A stretch of DNA of 13,348 nt from positions 1 through 13,348 of the forward strand of contig DBMS01000259.1 in assembly GCA_002297665.1 (NCBI GenBank), given 5' to 3'. Position 1 is the stretch's first letter. Each line of letters begins with the position of its first letter. This document shows positions 1 to 6,207 of the stretch, in pieces. The notes beneath the pieces were generated by a model that made no database searches, had not been told where the DNA came from, and worked only from the letters and a program-made list of their open reading frames with translations. A program made the position numbers and the translations under genes. This DNA is from Holophagaceae bacterium UBA692. GTDB lineage: Bacteria > Acidobacteriota > Holophagae > Holophagales > Holophagaceae.

Positions 1-23
1 GGGGGTCCGCGGTGCGGACCCCC
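1..23 (-). terminator. Strong GC hairpin after the C45 hydrolase gene
   Basis: The arms GGGGGTCCGC (1-10) and GCGGACCCCC (14-23) are perfectly complementary over 10 bp with a 3-nt loop. The hairpin begins 10 nt past the stop codon of the minus-strand gene ending at 34, which is where an intrinsic terminator is expected. The T-tract needed on the minus strand would lie before base 1, outside the window, so termination cannot be confirmed. On the plus strand only a weak TTGCTCC follows. Confidence 0.6.
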
Positions 24-33
24 TTGCTCCCGA

Positions 34-3000
34 TCAGGGCCGCAGGGCCACCTCGTGCCGTTCCTCGGCCAGGAACCCCTTCGCCACCGTCTCGGCGCCG
101 CGGTACAGCGCCCATCCCGGCAGGCCCCGCTGGAAGAGGTGGGTCATGTGCCAGAGCTCCAGGCGGCTGTTGGCGGTGTAGAGATAGAGGGTGCGCTTGG
201 GGTTGTAGGGGTTGGGCAGGGCCAGGGCCAGGCCGTCCCGGGAGCTGCCGTAGGTCCGCCCCTGGAACCGGAAGAAGCCCTTCCCGAACGTCACGGGCAG
301 CGGGTGCTCGGCGGCGATGCGCGCCAGGAGGCTGTTGGCCTCGGGCCCGCCGAAGACCACCAGGTCCCGGGAGGCCAGCTCCTCGTCGGTCACTTCCGCG
401 TCGGGCTTGACGGGGGGCAGGATCTCCGTGAAGGCGTCGGCCATGAGGTCGCGGAAGTTCAAGGCCAGGGAGCGGTTGGCCTCCACCTCCCGCGAGGTGC
501 CGTACACGTGGAGCGTGTGGTCGAAGTCGTCCATGAGGTTGGGCAGGGTGTAGGGGTTCTCCTGGCGCACGGGAAGGTCCCGGCCGGCGTTGAAGAGGAC
601 GTGCGTGGGCCTTTCGGCCACGTGGTAGGTGGTGGAGGCCATGGCCGCGTCCGCTTCCAGGCGCACGAAGCGGGAGCCCTTGGCCGAGCGCAGCTCCAGG
701 AAGGTGACGAAATGCCAGGGCGTGCCGGGCTGGGTGACCTTGACCGTGACGTCGAAGCCTTCGGCGGCGGGGGCCACGGCGGCGGTGACGACCGGGTCGG
801 GCAGGTCCTCCCGGCCCACCCACTGCTGCACGAAGGGCGCCAGGTCCTTGCCCAGGGCCTGGGAGACGGTCTTCGTGAAGTCCTCGGTGGTCATGGGGCG
901 GTTGCCAAAGGCGTCGTGCACCGCGGCCATGGCCTTGGCGAAGGGGCCGTTGCCCACCAGGAGCCGCAGCTGGTGCAGCAGGAAGGTGCCCTTGATGCGG
1001 GGGATCTGGTAGGCGCCGTAGCGGTCGTAGGCCACCCGGGCCTTGGCGGGGGCCAGCGAGCCCTCCCGGGACACGACGTAGGCGTAGCGGGCGTTGAGCT
1101 CGGCCAGGCTGTCCCGCAGGGACGCGGCGGCCTTGTCCTGGGCCTCGGGCAGGCGCTTGAGGAGGCCGTGGTAGGCCGCGGACCCGCTCACGAACCAGTT
1201 CTCGCCGTCGGTGGCCGGGAACACGGTGTTCGACCACAGCAGGCGCCTGGGGAAGGCGTAGACCTCCCGGGCCGCGGCCAGGTCGGCCTTGGGCGCGGCG
1301 GCGGGCGCCGGGGCTTCGGCGGCCCGGGCCTGCTTGAGCTTCTCGGCGACGTAGAGGGGGCTGAAGGTGGTGAAGCCCAGGGTGAGGTGGGGCGTGGCCC
1401 CGGGCAGGTCGGCCATGAACCGGCCGCCCACCCACTTCTCCCGCAGGGTGGTCTTGCCGAAGTGGGCGATGAACATCAGCTTCTCGGCCATCTCCGAGGT
1501 GGTGAGCTTGCCGTCGCAGGCGTGGGGACGGTTGATGGGGCTCGAGGCGTTCAGCTCCACGCCCACCTGCAGGTCGAACTTGCCCTGCCCGAAGCGCTTG
1601 TAGAAGTCCTGGAAGGCGATGTCCCGGTTCCAGGTGTTGAAGGCCAGGTCCACCGGCTCGTTCTCGGCGTTGGGCACGCGCTCCTTGCGCACGCCCAGGT
1701 CCCGGTTGTTGTTGTCGGCCCACACGAAGTCCTTGAGCCCGCCCGGGGTGTCCGCGGGATGGCCCTTGCTGCCGGTGCGCCAGAGTTTGGTCTCCTTGGT
1801 GCCCAGGAGGAAGACGGCGCCCTCGTCGGTCTTGATGTCGGCGATGGTCCAGTCGTTGGTGTAGAGGCCGTTGTTCCCCTTCTTGAGGATCTCGGCCACC
1901 TGGTCGATGCTCGTGGCGTACTGCGCGGCCTGGCGGATGCGGTTGGCCTCGGGGGTGCCGTCGGGGTTGAAGGGCGTCTGCTGCACGGTGGTCTCGCCGA
2001 TGACGATGCCCGCGTCGTTGAGATACCAGTCCGTGCCCGAGCTGATGCCGCCCGGGAAGGTCTGCATCACGAAACGGTGGCCCTTGGCGGGCTGAACGTC
2101 GACCATGACGTTCCAGTCCACGCCGGTGTATCCCGGGGGCCACATGAAGATCTGGCCCATGACCACGCGCCCGTCGGCGGAGGCGGATTTCGTGGCGATG
2201 AAGGAGGAGCAGCGGTCCCCCTTCCCTCCCGCGGCGGCCTCGTCCTCGGCCTTCATGAAGGTCTTGCCGGTCAGGGGCGACGCGGTGACGCGGATGGCCG
2301 AGGCGATCTCCCCCAGGTCGATGTCGGAATTGGCGGTGACCACGTCCAGCACGTCCAGGTCCCGGCCCCGGAACTTCGCGCCGGCCTTGGCGGCGCCGTC
2401 GGCGATGCCCTTCATCTCCTCCAGGAATTCGGGCTCGTACTTGCGCAGCATGAGCGCGTCGGCCAGCGTCCGCTGGCGGTCCCAGCCCCGCACGGGATCG
2501 GCCTTGTCCTGGAGGATGGCCAGTTTGTCCACGAACTGCGCAAGCTCGGAAGCCACCAGCTGGCCGTACTGCAGGCCCCGCTCGTAGGGCTCGCCCTCGA
2601 TGTGCAGGACGATCCAGCCCCCGTCGTCGTAGCGGAAGCCCTTGCCGGCCCACCGCACCGTCTCCAGGGGGATCATCGCGCCGATGTCGTCCACCTGCTC
2701 CAGCTTGAGATCGTCGAACCAGGCCGTGCCGGCGGTCTTTCCGTTGCGGCCCAGGTGCAACTGGACCCGGTCGCTGGCCGTGGTGGCGAAGAAGGCCACG
2801 GACACGCGCCGGGAGCCGTCGCCCGCCACCGTCGCCGAGGCGTTGGTGAAGGGGAAGCTCTTCATGGAGAGGCAGGCCCCCAGCGCCGTGGGGTACCGGG
2901 CCGTGGGGTCGGGACGCACGCCCTTGGCGCGGATGTGGGCGCTGAGGCGGTAGAGGCGGCCCACCTCCAGCTTGACGGGCTCGGAGACCACGGTGGACTC

Positions 3001-3228
3001 CGCGCCTTCCGCGGGGTTCTCGAGCCGTAGGCTCCGGAACCCCGGCTTGTGGCCAAGGCCGATGGAGACGGTCGCCCCGTTGGCCTTGGCCAGGGTCCAG
3101 CCCTCGGCCTGGTTGTCCCGCTGCTGCTCGAACCCGGCGTTCACCAGGGGCAGCACGACCGGATCCGACGCCACCAGCGCCAGGGCGGAAAAACAGATAC
3201 CCAGGAACGTCCAGGATCCACGCATCAT
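34..3228 (-). CDS. Secreted C45/phospholipase B-like hydrolase with CBM-like N-terminus and M1-like C-terminus
   Basis: Large exported protein of 1064 residues. Residues 1-20 form a signal peptide (hydrophobic core FLGICFSALALVA). Residues 25-180 resemble a jelly-roll carbohydrate-binding module (VNAGFE at the start, WFDDLKLE at the end). Residues 200-620 look like a C45 acyltransferase/phospholipase B-like Ntn-hydrolase: EGEPYERGLQYG near 211, the probable self-processing nucleophile in DRCSSF (Cys340), then TDWYLNDAGIVIGET (399-413) and NDWTIAD (458-464). Such enzymes usually cleave or transfer amide-linked acyl groups; the substrate here is unknown. After an Ala/Pro linker (632-652), residues 655-815 resemble the helical end of M1 aminopeptidases (KGTFLLHQLRLLVG, FVQQWVGREDLPD), but no HExxH is present, so this part is probably not a zinc peptidase. 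The start at 3228 has GGAG five bases upstream; an in-frame ATG at 3240 has poorer spacing. It is second in a likely operon, 73 nt behind the beta-barrel gene. Confidence 0.85.
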   Translation of the reverse strand: MMRGSWTFLGICFSALALVASDPVVLPLVNAGFEQQRDNQAEGWTLAKANGATVSIGLGHKPGFRSLRLENPAEGAESTVVSEPVKLEVGRLYRLSAHIRAKGVRPDPTARYPTALGACLSMKSFPFTNASATVAGDGSRRVSVAFFATTASDRVQLHLGRNGKTAGTAWFDDLKLEQVDDIGAMIPLETVRWAGKGFRYDDGGWIVLHIEGEPYERGLQYGQLVASELAQFVDKLAILQDKADPVRGWDRQRTLADALMLRKYEPEFLEEMKGIADGAAKAGAKFRGRDLDVLDVVTANSDIDLGEIASAIRVTASPLTGKTFMKAEDEAAAGGKGDRCSSFIATKSASADGRVVMGQIFMWPPGYTGVDWNVMVDVQPAKGHRFVMQTFPGGISSGTDWYLNDAGIVIGETTVQQTPFNPDGTPEANRIRQAAQYATSIDQVAEILKKGNNGLYTNDWTIADIKTDEGAVFLLGTKETKLWRTGSKGHPADTPGGLKDFVWADNNNRDLGVRKERVPNAENEPVDLAFNTWNRDIAFQDFYKRFGQGKFDLQVGVELNASSPINRPHACDGKLTTSEMAEKLMFIAHFGKTTLREKWVGGRFMADLPGATPHLTLGFTTFSPLYVAEKLKQARAAEAPAPAAAPKADLAAAREVYAFPRRLLWSNTVFPATDGENWFVSGSAAYHGLLKRLPEAQDKAAASLRDSLAELNARYAYVVSREGSLAPAKARVAYDRYGAYQIPRIKGTFLLHQLRLLVGNGPFAKAMAAVHDAFGNRPMTTEDFTKTVSQALGKDLAPFVQQWVGREDLPDPVVTAAVAPAAEGFDVTVKVTQPGTPWHFVTFLELRSAKGSRFVRLEADAAMASTTYHVAERPTHVLFNAGRDLPVRQENPYTLPNLMDDFDHTLHVYGTSREVEANRSLALNFRDLMADAFTEILPPVKPDAEVTDEELASRDLVVFGGPEANSLLARIAAEHPLPVTFGKGFFRFQGRTYGSSRDGLALALPNPYNPKRTLYLYTANSRLELWHMTHLFQRGLPGWALYRGAETVAKGFLAEERHEVALRP

Positions 3229-3301
3229 GAGGTCTCCCATTACCTCAAACCATGATGCAGCAATCCGGCCCGTCCTGGAACGGGAACCTGCGATGCGCCC
3301 G

Positions 3302-3883
3302 CTAGAACCTGAATCCCAGCGACGCCACGATGGAATTTCCCATGAAACCCGCATCGGACGTGCCCGGGAGGCTGTAGTCCAGCCTCCCCATGTCCAGGCC
3401 CAGGAACTTCACCTCCGCCGTGACGTTGCGGTTGAAGGCGTACCCCAGGCCCACGGCATAGGCCAGGCCCGTGCGGGTGGACTTGGCGCTGGCCTGCGTC
3501 GGGCCGAAGCGCTTCCCCACGTCCAGGCGGGTGGAATGGAAGCCGAGGCCCCCGATGAGGTAGCCCCCTTCGGCCTCCTGGGCCACGAAATAGGTGTAGT
3601 CGGCCATGACCACCAGGGAGTCGCTCTTGTAGCGGTCGTTGCCGCCGCCGCGGCTGAAGGCCAGGTAGTCGAGCCTGGGACGCAGGACGTGGCCGGCGCC
3701 GAAGTCGACGGGGACCTGGATTCCCAGGCCGAAGCCCATCCTTCCGTCCAGGTGCCCGGAGTCGGAGAAGGTACCCACCGGCTTGGCCAGGTTGATCTGG
3801 CCGCCGAAGGAGGCCTCGGCCGCCGCCAGGGGCGCGGCGGCCAGGAGCGGGGCGGAAAGGAGCATGCGCAGCGTGCGGGACAT
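3302..3883 (-). CDS. Small outer-membrane beta-barrel protein
   Basis: A 193-residue protein with a clear Sec signal peptide (residues 1-22, basic n-region MSRTLR, Ala/Leu core, cleavage near AAA/EAS). The mature part alternates polar and hydrophobic residues, with Gly- and aromatic-rich strands (GLGIQVPVDFG, YLIGGLGFHSTRLDVG, AYAVGLGYAFNRNVTAEVKFLG). It ends in F-R-F, the terminal aromatic expected for recognition by the BAM machinery. This is the layout of an 8-stranded OmpA/OmpW-type barrel such as the outer-membrane beta-barrel domain (OMP_b-brl) family; a ligand or pore function cannot be read from sequence. The start is supported by AAGGAG five bases before the ATG. It is the first gene of a minus-strand pair with the large secreted hydrolase and is divergent from the sigma-54 activator. 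Confidence 0.85.
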   Translation of the reverse strand: MSRTLRMLLSAPLLAAAPLAAAEASFGGQINLAKPVGTFSDSGHLDGRMGFGLGIQVPVDFGAGHVLRPRLDYLAFSRGGGNDRYKSDSLVVMADYTYFVAQEAEGGYLIGGLGFHSTRLDVGKRFGPTQASAKSTRTGLAYAVGLGYAFNRNVTAEVKFLGLDMGRLDYSLPGTSDAGFMGNSIVASLGFRF

Positions 3884-3956
3884 GGGGACTCCTTGCGGGA
3901 TTCGGGGTTGGGGTTCGCGGCCTCCCGCGCTCGGGTCCGGCCTTGGAGCAGGTGTG

Positions 3957-3980
3957 CCGGAACCCGCGTGCGGGTTCCGG
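3957..3980. repeat. Perfect 10-bp inverted repeat between divergent genes
   Basis: CCGGAACCCG (3957-3966) and CGGGTTCCGG (3971-3980) are perfect reverse complements around a 4-nt loop, CGTG. It lies in the 170-bp gap between the divergent beta-barrel gene and the sigma-54 activator, ending 22 bp before an extended -10 element. No T-run follows on either strand, so an operator is more likely than a terminator. The binding protein is unknown. Confidence 0.6.
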
Positions 3981-4002
3981 AGCCGCGCCCCCGGGGGCGG
4001 GC

Positions 4003-4011
4003 TGGTATGAT
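4003..4011 (+). promoter_or_regulatory. Extended -10 promoter for the sigma-54 activator gene
   Basis: TGGTATGAT reads as an extended -10 element (TG, one base, then TATGAT, five of six matches to TATAAT). No good -35 hexamer is visible 16-18 bp upstream, which is tolerated with an extended -10. Transcription would start near 4018, giving a leader of about 36 nt to the ATG at 4054. This argues against upstream GTG codons as starts. Confidence 0.45.
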
Positions 4012-4053
4012 CCCCAGGTGAACGTGAACGCGCCCGCCCGGAGCTTCCGGGAC

Positions 4054-6063
4054 ATGGATGCCCCGAGGCTCGCCCAGCTCCTGGACGCGGCCGCGGAGCT
4101 GGGCCCCTGCAGGGACCTGGGCTCGCTGGGGCCCGCCCTGTTCCGCGTGCTTCAGACTTCCCTGCCCGTCCACCGCATGGCGCTGTGGCTCGGGGACGCC
4201 GGCGAGGACCTGCCCGAGACGGTCTGGGCCGCGGAACGGGGCGAGGACGGCTTCCTGGAGCGCGTCGAACCCTCGCCCGGCCTGGTGGAGCTCACCCGGA
4301 ACCTGCAGACGGACCTGTGGGACCCGGGCGGCACCGGCGGCGCTTCGGGACAGACGCTCCGGGACCGCGGCTTCCGGTCCTGCGTCCTGCTGCCGCTGCG
4401 CACCCCGGAACGGCTCGTGGGCGGCCTGGCCCTGGCCAGCCGCTCCCGTGCGGCCTTCCGGGAGGCGGGGCCCGCCTACCTGGTCTACCTGGCGAAATTC
4501 GTGGCGTCCTACGCGGTGAAGATCCAGCGCCTGCGCCAGCTGGACGAGCTCAACGCCGCCCTCGTGCGGGAGCGCGACCAGCAGCGCGTCCTCCTGCAGA
4601 TCACCAACGAACTGGTGGAGCACCGCGACCCCCGGGACCTCTTCCAGGCCATCGCCGCGAGCCTGCGCGAGCGCTTCTCCTTCGACGGGATCGCCCTGGC
4701 GCTCGTCCAGGAGGACGCCGATCCCCTCCTGCGCTTCCTGGACTACCCCACGAACCGCGGGCACATGCAGGAGAACCAGGTCTTCACCGTGAAGAACGGC
4801 CCCAGTCAGCGGGCCATGGACCTGCGCCGGGCGATGGTGTTCACCCGGGCCGAGCTGGACCGGTTCGAAGGGCCCATCCCCCAGGTGCTGGTGGAGGGCG
4901 AGGGCCTTGCGGCCATGTGCTGCATCCCCCTGATCTCGCGCAGCCGGGTGATGGGCGTGCTGTCCTTTCTCAGCCGCCGGCGCGGCGCCTTCCCGGAAGC
5001 CAGGGTGGACCTGCTGAGCCGCGTGGTCGCCCAGGTGTCCATCGCCCTGGACAACGCCTTCGCCTACGAGGAGATCCAGACCCTCCGGGACCAGCTGGCC
5101 CAGGAGAACCTCTACCTGCAGGAGGAGATGGACAAGGATTTCGGCATGGAGATCATCGGCCGGAGCCCGTCGCTGCAGAAGGTGCTGCGCCAGGTGGAGA
5201 CCGTGGCCCCGTCCGACGCCACGGTGCTGCTGCTGGGCGAGACGGGCACGGGCAAGGAGCTCATGGCCCGGGCCATCCACTCCCTGAGCCCGCGCGCCGA
5301 GCGGGGCTTCGTGCAGATCAACTGCGCGTCCATCCCCGCGGGCCTCGTGGAAAGCGAGCTCTTCGGCCACGAGAAGGGGGCCTTCACCGGCGCCATCGCC
5401 GCCAAGACGGGCCGCCTGGAGCTGGCCCACCAGGGCACGCTCTTCCTGGACGAGATCGGCGACCTGCCCCTGGACCTGCAGCCCAAGCTGCTCAGGGCCC
5501 TCCAGGAGCGGGAATTCGAGCGGGTGGGGGGGAATCGGCCCCGCAAGGTGGACCTGCGCCTCATCGCCGCCACCAACCGCGACCTGACCGCCATGGTGGA
5601 GGCCCGGGAATTCCGCGCGGACCTGTTCTACCGCCTGAACGTCTTCCCCATCCGCGTCCCGCCCCTGCGCGAACGCAAGGAGGACATCCCCACCCTGGTG
5701 CGGTACTTCACCCAGAAGTTCGCCCAGCGCATGCACCGCCCCATCGAGTCCATCCCCAGCCGGGCCCTGGAGCGGCTTGCGGCCTGGGACTGGCCTGGGA
5801 ACATCCGGGAGCTGGAGAACTTCATCGAGCGCTCGGTGATCCTCAGCCGCGGCCGGGAACTGGAGATCCCCTTCGCGGAGCTGGAGGCGTCCCGCCCCAC
5901 CGCCCCCGCGGCGGCCGCGACCCTGGAGGAGGCCGACCGCGCCCACATCCTCAAGGCCCTGGAAGCCTGCCACGGCAAGGTGGGCGGCCCCGACGGCGCC
6001 GCCGCGCGCCTGGGCATGAAGCGCACCACCCTGCAGAGCCGCATGCGCAAGCTGGGCCTCTGA
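4054..6063 (+). CDS. Sigma-54-dependent activator, GAF-GAF-AAA+-Fis
   Basis: A 669-residue bacterial enhancer-binding protein. Residues about 20-150 and 190-335 are two GAF-type sensory domains, followed by a coiled-coil linker (EEIQTLRDQLAQENLYLQEE, from 339). The AAA+ domain has Walker A GETGTGK (395-401), the sigma-54 contact loop GAFTGA (442-447), Walker B LFLDEIGD (463-470) and the arginine-finger region FRADLFYRLNVFP. The C-terminal Fis-type helix-turn-helix spans 631-669 (GAAARLGMKRTTLQSRMRKLGL as its recognition part, split here by family knowledge only). This is FhlA-like architecture; with no receiver domain it should sense a small molecule or gas through GAF rather than a kinase. 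The ATG at 4054 has GGAG ten bases upstream; GTG at 4018 or 4024 are alternatives. The gene sits directly before the efflux operon on the same strand, making that operon its most likely target. Confidence 0.93.
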   Translation: MDAPRLAQLLDAAAELGPCRDLGSLGPALFRVLQTSLPVHRMALWLGDAGEDLPETVWAAERGEDGFLERVEPSPGLVELTRNLQTDLWDPGGTGGASGQTLRDRGFRSCVLLPLRTPERLVGGLALASRSRAAFREAGPAYLVYLAKFVASYAVKIQRLRQLDELNAALVRERDQQRVLLQITNELVEHRDPRDLFQAIAASLRERFSFDGIALALVQEDADPLLRFLDYPTNRGHMQENQVFTVKNGPSQRAMDLRRAMVFTRAELDRFEGPIPQVLVEGEGLAAMCCIPLISRSRVMGVLSFLSRRRGAFPEARVDLLSRVVAQVSIALDNAFAYEEIQTLRDQLAQENLYLQEEMDKDFGMEIIGRSPSLQKVLRQVETVAPSDATVLLLGETGTGKELMARAIHSLSPRAERGFVQINCASIPAGLVESELFGHEKGAFTGAIAAKTGRLELAHQGTLFLDEIGDLPLDLQPKLLRALQEREFERVGGNRPRKVDLRLIAATNRDLTAMVEAREFRADLFYRLNVFPIRVPPLRERKEDIPTLVRYFTQKFAQRMHRPIESIPSRALERLAAWDWPGNIRELENFIERSVILSRGRELEIPFAELEASRPTAPAAAATLEEADRAHILKALEACHGKVGGPDGAAARLGMKRTTLQSRMRKLGL

Positions 6064-6066
6064 GGG

Positions 6067-6105
6067 ACTGCCGATATTTGGGCAAAGTGCCGAAATATCG
6101 GCAGT
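6067..6105. promoter_or_regulatory. Long inverted repeat: putative activator-binding sites and/or terminator
   Basis: ACTGCCGATATTT (6067-6079) and AAATATCGGCAGT (6093-6105) are perfect 13-bp inverted arms; the 13-nt centre can pair another 4 bp (GGCA/TGCC) beyond a G-G mismatch. Each arm with its inner flank also forms its own near-palindrome: TGCCGATATTTGGGCA (6069-6084) and TGCCGAAATATCGGCA (6088-6103) are reverse complements with one mismatch. A further half-site TTTCGGCA lies at 6109-6116. This looks like paired dimer sites for a DNA-binding protein, about 100 bp upstream of the predicted efflux transcription start. It begins 3 nt after the activator stop and is followed by TTCCTTT, so it could also terminate that gene. 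Confidence 0.6.
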
Positions 6106-6122
6106 TCCTTTCGGCACCGCCT

Positions 6123-6136
6123 CAAATCATGATTTG
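6123..6136. repeat. 14-bp perfect palindrome in the efflux promoter region
   Basis: CAAATCATGATTTG is a perfect 14-bp palindrome in an unusually AT-rich stretch between the inverted repeats at 6067-6105 and the efflux operon. It could be a second operator or a flexible site between enhancer and promoter. No binding protein can be assigned. Confidence 0.45.
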
Positions 6137-6165
6137 CAATTAGTGTTATGACAGCCTTTCCCATT

Positions 6166-6182
6166 CCGGCATGATTCCGGCA
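6166..6182 (+). promoter_or_regulatory. Candidate -24/-12 sigma-54 promoter of the efflux operon
   Basis: The stretch has GG at 6168-6169 and GC at 6180-6181 separated by exactly 10 bases, the invariant spacing of sigma-54 promoters; GGCA, G, R and the final A also match the consensus TGGCACG-N4-TTGCA, but the -26 T and the TT before GC do not. Transcription would start near 6193. The neighbouring sigma-54 activator and upstream inverted repeats support it. A competing reading is an extended -10 TGTTATGAC at 6144-6152. The same region contains a direct repeat ATTCCGGCA (6163-6171 and 6174-6182), which alone could create the spacing. Confidence 0.4.
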
Positions 6183-6197
6183 AACCCCCAACTGGAC

Positions 6198-6202
6198 GGA
6201 GG
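6198..6202 (+). promoter_or_regulatory. Strong RBS fixing the STAS-TolC start
   Basis: GGAGG lies five bases before the ATG at 6208. This shows that translation begins with the STAS portion and not at the buried TolC signal peptide some 96 codons later, where no comparable ribosome site is seen. Confidence 0.8.
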
Positions 6203-6207
6203 TTTCC

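Noticed and set aside
55..3030. A 991-codon open frame on the plus strand opposite the secreted hydrolase
   Set aside because: Its translation is dominated by Gly, Val, His and Glu with no recognisable domain; the minus strand carries a signal peptide, RBS and conserved motifs. It is an antisense artefact of high GC.
3244..3264. Similarity of CTCAAACCATGAT near 3244 to CTCAAATCATGAT at 6121
   Set aside because: A 12-of-13 match between two short sites is close to chance level, and the palindrome at 6123-6136 is not preserved at 3244.
3269..3284. CCCGT/ACGGG hairpin between the beta-barrel gene and the secreted hydrolase gene
   Set aside because: Only 5 bp of stem and no T-run; too weak to separate the two genes transcriptionally.
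4018..4026. GTG codons as starts for the sigma-54 activator
   Set aside because: They sit at or just past the predicted transcription start; ATG 4054 has an acceptable RBS and begins close to the first GAF domain. Not fully excluded.
3409..6117. A 902-codon open frame on the minus strand opposite the sigma-54 activator
   Set aside because: Low-complexity Gly/Ala/Arg/His content without motifs, while the plus strand shows all sigma-54 activator signatures.
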